Shown: piece after piece, positions 6,279 to 12,691 of the stretch
Layout: every line of letters starts with the position of its first letter
How positions within the stretch are numbered: the stretch's first letter is position 1
Source: Clostridia bacterium
Lineage (GTDB): Bacteria > Bacillota > Clostridia > Christensenellales > Borkfalkiaceae
Assembly (NCBI GenBank): GCA_017504065.1
Contig: JAFVRU010000013.1
Coordinates: forward strand, 1 to 14,710
DNA length: 14,710 bases
Reading direction: 5' to 3'
Program-made: the position numbers and the translations under genes
Notes under the pieces: model-generated
What the model saw: only the letters and a program-made list of their open reading frames with translations
Databases searched by the model: none
Told to the model about the DNA's origin: nothing

Positions 6279-7151
6279 ATGAACAACAGCAAAATCGCCA
6301 TCACAACAGACAGTAACAGCGGAATTGCGCCCGAAGAATGGAAATCGCAGGGTGTTTTCGTCTTGCCCATGCCCTTTTTGATCGGCGGCGAGCCGTATTT
6401 GGAAAACGTGAATTTAACCCAAGACGGATTCTATAAATTACTTGCAACCAAAGCGTCCGTTTCCACGTCCCAACCGAGTATTGGGGACTTGTCCGAGTTT
6501 TGGACGGAAATTTTAAAAGACTACGACGCAATCGTGCATCTGCCCATGTCGTCGGGATTGAGCCAATCCTGCGCTACGGCGCAAAACCTTGCCAAGGATT
6601 TCAACGGCAAAGTTTTCGTAGCGAACAACCGTCGTATTTCCGTTACGTTAAAAGAGAGCGTTGCGGACGCGATCAAGTTGCGGGAAAGCGGAAAAAGCGC
6701 GCAAGAAATCCAAGAATACCTAGAAAAAACGGGTTCGGATTCCACCATCTATATTGCCGTGGATACGATGACGTATTTAAAACGCGGCGGCCGCGTAACG
6801 GCGACGGCGGCAATGATCGGCGGGATCTTAAAAATCAAACCCGTGTTACAAATCCGCGGGGATAAGTTGGACAAATACGCTTTGGCGCGCAGCATGCAAA
6901 AAGCCAAGGAAACGATGAAAGCCGCAATCAAAAAGGATTTGGAAACGGAGTTTGCCGAATACGTACAAAAAGGCGAAATGTGCATTTCTGTCGCACATAC
7001 GCAAAATGCTGCGGAAGCGGAAATTTTTTGTAAGGAATTGCAACAGGCGTTTCCGAATATTCCGTTACGCTACTGCGATCCCCTTTCGCTCAGCGTTTCC
7101 TGCCATATTGGTCCGGGTGCGCTTGCCGTTACCTGTTCGAGAGTTTTATAA
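6279..7151 (+). CDS. DegV family fatty-acid-binding protein
   Basis: DegV (FakB-type) proteins bind a fatty acid; in Firmicutes FakB partners present it to the kinase FakA for phosphorylation. The 290-residue length is normal. Family signatures are DSNSG at 11-15, TSQPS at 63-67 (ligand carboxylate site), MSSGLSQS at 90-97, KRGGRV at 168-173 and HIGPGALAV at 276-284. Start ATG 6279 has TTGGAG upstream. No fakA-like gene is adjacent, so the kinase would be encoded elsewhere. Family assignment is firm; the exact fatty acid and partner are not visible. It is followed by its own terminator, so it looks monocistronic. Confidence 0.93.
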   Translation: MNNSKIAITTDSNSGIAPEEWKSQGVFVLPMPFLIGGEPYLENVNLTQDGFYKLLATKASVSTSQPSIGDLSEFWTEILKDYDAIVHLPMSSGLSQSCATAQNLAKDFNGKVFVANNRRISVTLKESVADAIKLRESGKSAQEIQEYLEKTGSDSTIYIAVDTMTYLKRGGRVTATAAMIGGILKIKPVLQIRGDKLDKYALARSMQKAKETMKAAIKKDLETEFAEYVQKGEMCISVAHTQNAAEAEIFCKELQQAFPNIPLRYCDPLSLSVSCHIGPGALAVTCSRVL

Positions 7152-7156
7152 TAAAT

Positions 7157-7184
7157 ATCCACTGGCATAGCCAGTGGATTTTAC
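7157..7184 (+). terminator. degV terminator
   Basis: A perfect 9-bp stem, ATCCACTGG (7157-7165) and CCAGTGGAT (7171-7179), with loop CATAG, followed by TTTTAC. It begins 5 nt after the degV stop. Confidence 0.85.
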
Positions 7185-7337
7185 TTTTCAGCCATAGCCC
7201 TTTACTACTGGCGTAGCACAAGTGTGCTCTTTTGTTGACCTGCCAGTCATGCACGTATTACCTGCTACCCGTCAACGGGCTTTTCTTTTTTGCAGAGCTG
7301 CCCCCTGTCTATTGCTCTTCTTGCTATTCACTATACT

Positions 7338-7379
7338 TGTCATACCGAGCGTAGGCGTAGCCGTAGTCGAGTATATCTC
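7338..7379 (+). repeat. Dispersed-repeat-like sequence, copy 1
   Basis: It begins TGTCATACCGAGCG and ends GTCGAGTATATCTC. The pattern TGTCAT-x-x-x-GAG-CG-…-GTCGA-…-ATCT resembles an intergenic repeat I have seen in other bacterial genomes. It contains tandem CGTAG/CCGTAG units. Assignment is from memory of the pattern. Confidence 0.45.
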
Positions 7380-7433
7380 TTTATCTAATTTTCCCCCACC
7401 TATTCCCTTTTCACTTTTACTTATTCCTTTTTT

Positions 7434-7477
7434 AGATAGCTCCACGCGGTCGCTTCACTTCCTTGGTCTGTATGACA
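7434..7477 (-). repeat. Dispersed-repeat-like sequence, copy 2 (inverted)
   Basis: Read on the minus strand it starts TGTCATACAGACC, contains GAAGTGAAGCGACC and ends AGCTATCT, matching the plan of copy 1 in the opposite direction. The two copies are 54 nt apart and could pair at their ends (TGTCATAC with GTATGACA). Confidence 0.4.
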
Positions 7478-7538
7478 TTTTTACTCATCGATTAACATTT
7501 CCCTGAACCACGATCGCGTGGCTTTACTCTACAAAAAA

Positions 7539-7569
7539 ACGACCGTGTATACACACAGTCGTTTTTTTT
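7539..7569 (-). terminator. Terminator of the ribosomal protein operon
   Basis: Stem 7539-7548 with 7553-7562 (10 bp, one G-T pair, loop of 4), flanked by long A/T runs on both sides. On the minus strand a run of seven T follows. It lies 17 nt after the rplQ stop, ending the operon. Confidence 0.9.
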
Positions 7570-7578
7570 GTACTTTGA

Positions 7579-8085
7579 TTAAACCAATTCGATGATCGCC
7601 GTTTCAGCGCCGTCGCCGCGACGTTCGCCGAGAAGATAAATTCTCGTATAACCGCCCCCTTGACCAAGTTCTTCTTTACGAGCCGCGTATTTGGGCGCGA
7701 TTTCGTTGAAGATCTTATCCATCAAAGGATGTTGAATATCCGCCGTTCTTGCCTTGAAATCGCTCTTCTTTTCATGGAAAGCTTTGATTTCTTGCAAGTC
7801 GTAGGTTTTCGCCATGATCGCACGACGAGCAGCGAGTTTCTTCGCGCCGTCTTTTACGTTGGTAACCGTAACTTCTTTACCCTTGCTGTCCTTTTTCGTT
7901 ACTTCGTATTCGATATTATCGTCGTAAGTATTGACAGCTTTCGTAATCAACTTTTCAACGTACGATCTAAGTTCTTTTGCTTTTTCTGCAGTCGTTTCGA
8001 TTTTTCCGTACCAAAGAAGCTGCGATGCTTGATTTCTCAACAGAGCGTTTCTTTGTTTAGACGTTCTCCCCAATTTTCTGGGCAT
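7579..8085 (-). CDS. rplQ: 50S ribosomal protein L17
   Basis: L17 is a large-subunit protein near the peptide exit tunnel. The N-terminus (KLGRTSKQRNALLRNQ, 4-19), the KAKELRSYVEKLIT helix (35-48) and the C-terminal GGYTRIYLLGERRGDGAETAIIELV region are typical. At 168 residues it is about 40-50 longer than the usual 115-130. The extra material sits at about 52-83 (EYEVTKKDSKGKEVTVTN) and 93-118, both highly charged. Start ATG 8085 has AGGAGG with 9-nt spacing, and that site lies inside the last codons of rpoA, suggesting translational coupling. It is the final gene of the operon. Confidence 0.97.
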   Translation of the reverse strand: MPRKLGRTSKQRNALLRNQASQLLWYGKIETTAEKAKELRSYVEKLITKAVNTYDDNIEYEVTKKDSKGKEVTVTNVKDGAKKLAARRAIMAKTYDLQEIKAFHEKKSDFKARTADIQHPLMDKIFNEIAPKYAARKEELGQGGGYTRIYLLGERRGDGAETAIIELV

Positions 8086-8089
8086 AATT

Positions 8090-9040
8090 TTAATCCTCCT
8101 GTTGTTTTAATGCGAGACCGTAGGACTCCAACTTGTGAATGACTTCTTCCAAAGACTTTCTGCCGAGATTTCTTACCTTCAACATATCGTCTTCCGTCTT
8201 GTGGGTCAGGTCTGCGACCGTATGAATGTTCGCTCTCTTCAAGCAGTTGTAGGAACGGACGGACAAGTCCATTTCTTCAATCGCCATCTTGAGAATCTGT
8301 TGTTGCTTATCGTCTTCCGTCTTAACGAGAATATCCATTCCCTTAATCGTTTCGCTCAAATTCACGAACAAATTGATATGGTCCTGCATAATCTTCGCCG
8401 CCAAAGAAATAATTTCTTTGCCCGAGAACGTGCCGTCCGTCCATACTTCCAACGTCAACTTATCATAGTCTACTTCTTGTCCTACACGCGTAGGTTCAAC
8501 CGTATAATTGACTTTTTGTACGGGCGTATAAATCGAGTCGATTGCGATATAATCTACAACAGGCTTTTTGTTTTCCTTTGCAGGTTTATAGCCTCTACCA
8601 CGACCGATCGTCAATTCCACGTCGAGTTTTGCACCGTCGTCAATCGTGCAGATGTATTGATCCGCATTGATGACTTCGATTTCCGCATCTACGTTCAGAT
8701 CTTTACCCGTAACCACGGCAGGACCTTCCTTCGTGATGTGCAAAACTTTTTCGTACGTTTTATCGATAACTTTCGTTTTCAACGCCAACGTTTTTAAGTT
8801 CAGAATAATTTCCGTAACGTCTTCTTTGATTCCCGTTACTGCGGAAAATTCGTGTTTCACGCTACCGTCAAGGAATTTGATTCCTTCCACCGCTGCGCCA
8901 GGCAACGCGGAAAGCAAAATTCTTCTTAAACAGTTTCCAATAGTAAGACCGAAACCTTTCTCCAAGGGCTCGCACACAACTTTTGCATAGAAGTCGTCGT
9001 TCTCAAGCACTTCGAGTTTGGGCATATCCATTTCGATCAT
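8090..9040 (-). CDS. rpoA: RNA polymerase alpha subunit
   Basis: It dimerises to start RNA polymerase assembly, and its C-terminal domain contacts UP elements and activators. The 316-residue length is normal. The N-terminal domain (about 1-230) includes EPLEKGFGLTIGNCLRRILLSALPGAAVEGIK, written here only as landmark positions 27-58. The C-terminal domain (about 248-312) has LSVRSYNCLKRANIHTV and LRKV-like KVRNLGRKSLEEV, the two helix-hairpin parts that bind DNA. Start ATG 9040 has AGGAGG at about 9050; an in-frame ATG four codons in is less well spaced. Confidence 0.98.
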   Translation of the reverse strand: MIEMDMPKLEVLENDDFYAKVVCEPLEKGFGLTIGNCLRRILLSALPGAAVEGIKFLDGSVKHEFSAVTGIKEDVTEIILNLKTLALKTKVIDKTYEKVLHITKEGPAVVTGKDLNVDAEIEVINADQYICTIDDGAKLDVELTIGRGRGYKPAKENKKPVVDYIAIDSIYTPVQKVNYTVEPTRVGQEVDYDKLTLEVWTDGTFSGKEIISLAAKIMQDHINLFVNLSETIKGMDILVKTEDDKQQQILKMAIEEMDLSVRSYNCLKRANIHTVADLTHKTEDDMLKVRNLGRKSLEEVIHKLESYGLALKQQED

Positions 9041-9061
9041 TATGTTACCTCCTATATACGA

Positions 9062-9652
9062 TTATTTGGAGTACAATTCGACAATCATGTGTTCTTCAAT
9101 CTGGCTGTCGATGTCTTCTCTAGTCGGAAGAGCCAATACCTTTCCTTCAAGTTTTTCGCGATCGAATTCTACCCATTTTACAAGGCCGGGAGCTTTCGAT
9201 TCTTTAATAGCCGTGAAATATTTATTGCTCTTTTTGCTTTCTTTAACTGCGATTACGTCGCCTGCTTTTACGAGATAGGAAGGAATGTTTACACGTCTTC
9301 CGTTAACGTAGAATTGCGCGTGCGCTACAAGTTGTCTTGCTTGCAAACGGGTCGTTGCAATCCCCATTCTGTAAATGACGTTGTCCAATCTTCTTTCCAA
9401 AAGGATCAACATGTTTTCACCCGTTACGCCCTTCATACGATCCGCTACGTCATAGTAATGACGGAATTGCTTTTCGCTTACGTTGTAGATGAATTTCGCT
9501 CTTTGCTTTTCACGGAGCTGCAAACCGTATTCGCTGATCTTCTTGCCTTTTCTGCCGGAAGTTCTAATCGATTTTTTGAAGCAGCCGACCGCAGTAGGAT
9601 CCAATTCAAGGAATCTGCATCTCTTCAATCTATTATATTTATTGATTGCCAT
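9062..9652 (-). CDS. rpsD: 30S ribosomal protein S4
   Basis: S4 is a primary 16S rRNA-binding protein. The 196-residue length is normal, with the S4 RNA-binding domain at about 86-150 (RRLDNVIYRMGIATTRLQAR, then FYVNGRRVNIPSYLVKAGD). The N-terminus has Cys12 and Cys24 rather than a full four-cysteine zinc knuckle. It lies in the alpha operon between rpsK and rpoA, the E. coli arrangement, whereas in B. subtilis rpsD stands alone. In E. coli, S4 represses this operon through the leader at rpsM, relevant to the long leader found here. The ribosome binding site is AGGAGG with rather long 12-nt spacing. Confidence 0.98.
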   Translation of the reverse strand: MAINKYNRLKRCRFLELDPTAVGCFKKSIRTSGRKGKKISEYGLQLREKQRAKFIYNVSEKQFRHYYDVADRMKGVTGENMLILLERRLDNVIYRMGIATTRLQARQLVAHAQFYVNGRRVNIPSYLVKAGDVIAVKESKKSNKYFTAIKESKAPGLVKWVEFDREKLEGKVLALPTREDIDSQIEEHMIVELYSK

Positions 9653-9672
9653 AACTCTTTTTTGCCTCCTGA

Positions 9673-10071
9673 TTAAACTCTACGACGCTTCGGGGGTCTG
9701 CATCCGTTGTGGGGAATGGGCGAAACGTCAGAAATCAACGTGATTTCCAATTCACACGCGGAAAGCGCGCGGATTGCCGATTCTCTACCAGCGCCGGGAC
9801 CTTTTACGTAAACTTCTACGCTTCTAAGCCCGTGTTCTTTACCAACTTTCGCCGCTGCTTCCGCTGCCATTTGCGCTGCGAAAGGCGTACCTTTTCTGCT
9901 ACCTTTGTAACCCAACGCGCCTGCGCTCGATTGGGAAATAGCGTTACCGTTCATATCCGTTACCGTTACGATCGTGTTGTTGAACGTCGATTGAATATGC
10001 ACTTGACCTTTGTCGATTTTTCTAATTTCTTTGCGCTTACGGGAAGCGACTTTTTTCTTCATTTCAGCCAT
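9673..10071 (-). CDS. rpsK: 30S ribosomal protein S11
   Basis: S11 forms part of the 30S platform. The 132-residue length is normal. Landmarks are GQVHIQSTFNNTIVTVTD (22-39), SAGALGYKGSRKGTPFAAQ and the C-terminal HNGCRPPKRRRV. The N-terminus is strongly basic (KKKVASRKRKEIRK). Its AGGAGG overlaps the last codons of rpsM, so the two are probably coupled. Confidence 0.98.
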   Translation of the reverse strand: MAEMKKKVASRKRKEIRKIDKGQVHIQSTFNNTIVTVTDMNGNAISQSSAGALGYKGSRKGTPFAAQMAAEAAAKVGKEHGLRSVEVYVKGPGAGRESAIRALSACELEITLISDVSPIPHNGCRPPKRRRV

Positions 10072-10085
10072 TTTTTATCGCCTCC

Positions 10086-10454
10086 TTACTTCTTCTTACC
10101 TGCGATCGCGCGCGCAGGACCTTTGCGGGTACGAGCATTTCTCTTCGTGCTCTGTCCGCGTACGGGTAAGCCTTTTCTATGACGGATACCTCTGTAGCAT
10201 CCGATTTCCATAAGGCGTTTGATGTTCAAGGAAACTTCGCTGCGAAGTTCACCTTCCACTCTGATATTGTGATCGATATATTCTCTCAATTTGGAAACGT
10301 CGTTTTCATCGAGATCCTTTACTCTCGTATCAGGATTGATACCCGTTTCCGCGAGAATCTTTTTGGAAGTCGTCAAACCGATACCGTAAATATAGGTAAG
10401 CCCGATTTCGACTCTCTTTTCTCTGGGTAAATCTACACCGGCAATACGTGCCAT
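10086..10454 (-). CDS. rpsM: 30S ribosomal protein S13
   Basis: S13 sits in the 30S head and contacts the P-site tRNA and 50S subunit. The 122-residue length is normal. The N-terminus ARIAGVDLPREKRVEIGLTY, the central RGIRHRKGLPVRGQ and the basic tail TRKGPARAIAGKKK are diagnostic. Start ATG 10454 has GGAGG about 10 nt upstream. It is the first gene after a 320-bp non-coding gap that has its own promoter. Confidence 0.98.
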   Translation of the reverse strand: MARIAGVDLPREKRVEIGLTYIYGIGLTTSKKILAETGINPDTRVKDLDENDVSKLREYIDHNIRVEGELRSEVSLNIKRLMEIGCYRGIRHRKGLPVRGQSTKRNARTRKGPARAIAGKKK

Positions 10455-10720
10455 TGATTTCTATCCTCCGTTTTTTAATGTTTTGTTTTTTAGGTATATT
10501 GCGAACGAATGCTTTTATACGGCGTAGTGGAAAATACCCCGCACAAACGCATTGTATTGTTTTCGTAACCTTTACGTTATTCGCGTAGCCTTGTCCATGC
10601 GTGCCCGCGCGTAATAACGCAACAAAACTGAGTTTCCGCAATAGTACGGAAATTCAGCTTGATTACATACTTTTTTAGGGAAAAACGCCAAGTTTTGCAA
10701 GATCTCCCAAACTACGGCAT
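10455..10720 (-). ncRNA. Structured leader upstream of rpsM (putative cis-regulatory RNA)
   Basis: About 270 nt of leader separates the internal promoter from rpsM, far longer than other gaps in this operon. In minus-strand order it has a 5' hairpin with AGTTT/AAACT and GCC/GGC arms (10718-10687) followed by GTTTTT, a TTTCCG/CGGAAA stem (around 10632-10652), and an 11-bp stem CGTTATT-CGCG paired with CGCG-AATAACG (around 10575-10620). A short CGTAA-AGG-TTACG hairpin overlaps the last arm, so two folds exclude each other. An open frame across it runs out of frame into rpsM and has no ribosome binding site. Control by S4 or S13 is an inference from known alpha-operon feedback. Confidence 0.4.
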
Positions 10721-10726
10721 AATACT

Positions 10727-10756
10727 ATATTACCATATTTTGTAAAGGCTTGTCAA
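10727..10756 (-). promoter_or_regulatory. Internal promoter for the alpha operon (rpsM-rplQ)
   Basis: On the minus strand TTGACA (10756-10751), an 18-nt spacer and TAATAT (10732-10727). AACGC directly precedes the -35. It lies 18 bp beyond the rpmJ stop, so rpsM-rpsK-rpsD-rpoA-rplQ can be transcribed apart from the upstream genes. Confidence 0.65.
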
Positions 10757-10774
10757 GCGTTTTTTACAACTTTT

Positions 10775-10891
10775 TTAACCCTGTCTTTGTTTATGGCTCT
10801 TGCTCTTCGAGCAAATTACCATTACTCTACCGTTTCTTTTGATAACTTTGCATTTATCGCACATAGGTTTTACAGAAGGTCTGACTTTCAT
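10775..10891 (-). CDS. rpmJ: 50S ribosomal protein L36
   Basis: L36 is a tiny zinc-binding large-subunit protein. The 38 codons encode MKVRPSVKPMCDKCKVIKRN followed by GRVMVICSKSKSHKQRQG. Zinc ligands are Cys11, Cys14, Cys27 and His33. It is one residue longer than the common 37-residue form because of an extra Ser between Cys27 and His33. Start ATG 10891 has AAGGAG with 7-nt spacing. It lies between infA and the rpsM leader, the conserved order. Confidence 0.97.
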   Translation of the reverse strand: MKVRPSVKPMCDKCKVIKRNGRVMVICSKSKSHKQRQG

Positions 10892-10931
10892 TGTATTTTC
10901 TCCTTGTTAATTAAACTCTTTTCGTCGTTTC

Positions 10932-11153
10932 TTACGACTTGCTACGCCACGTGATTCTGCCTTTCGTCAGATCGTACGGGCTCATTTCCAATTTTACCGT
11001 ATCGCCTTCGATAATTCTGATATAATTCATTCTCAGCTTACCGGATATATACGCCGTGATGGTATGACCGTTGGAAAGCTGCACTTTAAACGTTGCGTTC
11101 GGCAACGCTTCGATGACTTTTCCTTCCGCTTCGATTACGTCGTCTTTGGACAC
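10932..11153 (-). CDS. infA: Translation initiation factor IF-1
   Basis: IF-1 is an OB-fold protein that blocks the ribosomal A site during initiation. The 73-residue length is normal; IEAEGKVIEALPNATFKVQL and the end LTKGRITWRSKS are diagnostic. The start codon is GTG (11153), fixed by GGAGGG with 7-nt spacing and the conserved MSKDDVIE N-terminus. It stands between map and rpmJ as in many Firmicutes. Confidence 0.98.
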   Translation of the reverse strand: MSKDDVIEAEGKVIEALPNATFKVQLSNGHTITAYISGKLRMNYIRIIEGDTVKLEMSPYDLTKGRITWRSKS

Positions 11154-11226
11154 AGGAATTCCCTCCGATTTTTTTATCTGCGAAAAAACTTGATGCTTCG
11201 CAGTTTATTATGTTCGCGTTAAATTT

Positions 11227-11970
11227 TTACAAAGTAAGAATTTCAACGCCGTCTTCGCGCACAACTACCGTGTTTTCGTAATGCGCTGCAGGTTTGCCGT
11301 CTACGGTAACCGCGCCCCAGCCGTCGTCTAACAGCCGTACTTTCCAGCTACCCATCGTGATCATCGGTTCTATGCAAAGCACCGTACCCGCTCGCAACCG
11401 CATGCCCGTACCGAGTTTCCCAAAGTTGGGAACGGACGGATCTTCGTGCATTTCTTTGCCGATCCCGTGCCCGGTATACGAACGAACAACGCCGTAGCCG
11501 TGGGATTCCGCATGCTTTTGTACCCGATATCCGATATCGAACAGCGGTGTACCCGCTCTCAATTTCTCTACTGCTTTAAAGAAACATTCTTCCGTAACTT
11601 TGACGAGCTTTTTCACGTCTTCGGAAACATTCCCGATACAAAACGTTCGGCATGCGTCGCCGTGATAACCGTTTTTGTAAGCGCACACGTCCACGCTCAC
11701 GATATCGCCGTCTTTTAAGACCCGATCGTCGGGAATACCGTGCACCACCATTTCGTTGACGGAAATACAAGCCGATGCAGGAAACCCTCCATAGCCGAGA
11801 CAGGAAGGATATGCGCCTGACGAACGGATATACCGTTCCACGAGCGAGTCAACTTCTTTCGTCGTCATTCCGGCTTTGATTTCCGAACCAACGTAAGCAA
11901 ACGTATCCCGCAAAATCTTACAAGGTTCGCGCATCAAATCTATTTCTTTTTCGCTCTTTACGTGAATCAT
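11227..11970 (-). CDS. map: Methionine aminopeptidase, type I
   Basis: It removes the N-terminal Met from new proteins. The 247-residue length is standard for type Ia. The metal ligands are in place: Asp94, Asp105 (HGDACRTF), His168 (TGHGIGKEMHE), Glu201 (CIEPMI) and Glu232 (HYENTVVV), with substrate-side His77 (VVHGIP). There is no N-terminal zinc-finger extension. It begins 7 nt after the adk stop and no good Shine-Dalgarno sequence is visible, so translation probably depends on coupling to adk. Confidence 0.98.
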   Translation of the reverse strand: MIHVKSEKEIDLMREPCKILRDTFAYVGSEIKAGMTTKEVDSLVERYIRSSGAYPSCLGYGGFPASACISVNEMVVHGIPDDRVLKDGDIVSVDVCAYKNGYHGDACRTFCIGNVSEDVKKLVKVTEECFFKAVEKLRAGTPLFDIGYRVQKHAESHGYGVVRSYTGHGIGKEMHEDPSVPNFGKLGTGMRLRAGTVLCIEPMITMGSWKVRLLDDGWGAVTVDGKPAAHYENTVVVREDGVEILTL

Positions 11971-11977
11971 AGCTTAA

Positions 11978-12607
11978 TTACTTCAAACTGTCCAGCTTTG
12001 CCGCTACTTTCGCATACACGTCTTCGGGAGTCGTATTCCCTACTACGTTGAACAACAAACCTTTCTTTTCGTAGTATTCGATCAACGGTGCTGTTTGCGC
12101 GTTGTAGACGTCCAAACGGCTTTGCACGGTTTCGGGATTGTCGTCTTTTCTCTGATACAATTCCCCACCGCAACGCGAACAGGTCGTCGCTCCGCCGAGT
12201 CTAGACACGTGATAGCTTTCACCACAGTCCTTGCACACCCGTCTGCCGCACAGCCGATCCATGAGCAAAGAGAAATCTACGTCGATGTTGATAACCAAAT
12301 CAATCTTCGTGATTGCGTCCAACGCTTCCGCTTGCGCGATGGTACGGGGGAAACCGTCCAACATATAACCGTTTTGGCAATCCGCTCTACCGATGCGTTC
12401 TTCTACGATCTTACACGTAACTTCATCGGGTACGAGTTGTCCTTTATCGATAAAGGATTTCGCGAGCAAACCGATTTCCGTTTGATTTTTAATATTTTCT
12501 CTGAAAATGTCGCCCGTAGAAATATGGGGAAGCGCATACGCGTCCGAAATTTTCGTCGCTTGCGTACCTTTTCCTGCGCCGGGCGCGCCGAGTAAAATGA
12601 TATTCAT
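11978..12607 (-). CDS. adk: Adenylate kinase, zinc-binding LID form
   Basis: It interconverts ATP + AMP and 2 ADP. The protein is 209 residues from the ATG at 12607. A GTG two codons upstream is in frame, but GAGAGG overlaps it and is well spaced for the ATG. Landmarks are the P-loop GAPGAGKGT (7-15), the AMP-site DGFPRT (84-89) and a long LID (about 120-157) with Cys125, Cys128, Cys143 and Cys146, the four-cysteine zinc site typical of Gram-positive enzymes. Its place between secY and map is the conserved order. Confidence 0.98.
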   Translation of the reverse strand: MNIILLGAPGAGKGTQATKISDAYALPHISTGDIFRENIKNQTEIGLLAKSFIDKGQLVPDEVTCKIVEERIGRADCQNGYMLDGFPRTIAQAEALDAITKIDLVINIDVDFSLLMDRLCGRRVCKDCGESYHVSRLGGATTCSRCGGELYQRKDDNPETVQSRLDVYNAQTAPLIEYYEKKGLLFNVVGNTTPEDVYAKVAAKLDSLK

Positions 12608-12691
12608 TGCCACCTCTCGAAAAATTACTATGTATTCTTAAGTATTTCGACTTTTGCGCTCCGCTTCAAACGAAGCGCAAAAGCTTTTATC

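Larger units (their letters stand above)
7190..7535. other. Gene-free, hairpin-rich intergenic region
   Basis: No credible gene on either strand; the one open frame (7222-7506, plus) lacks a ribosome binding site and has low-complexity composition. It contains several hairpins: ACTGGC/GCCAGT (7207-7212, 7242-7247) enclosing AGCAC/GTGCT; CCCG-TCAA-CGGG (7268-7279) followed by TTTTCTTTTTT, which is terminator-like; and CCACG/CGTGG (7508-7521). GTTGAC (7234-7239) can also pair with GTCAAC (7271-7276), an alternative to the terminator-like stem. The plus strand is pyrimidine-rich throughout. Confidence 0.6.

Noticed and set aside
7222..7506. 94-codon open frame after degV
   Set aside because: It has no ribosome binding site, low-complexity composition, and lies in a hairpin and repeat region.
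8135..8797. 220-codon open frame opposite rpoA
   Set aside because: It is antisense to a full, well-conserved rpoA, has no ribosome binding site and encodes no recognisable domain.
10330..10641. 103-codon open frame across the rpsM leader
   Set aside because: It starts at TTG without a binding site and overlaps the first part of rpsM in another frame; the leader is better explained as structured RNA.
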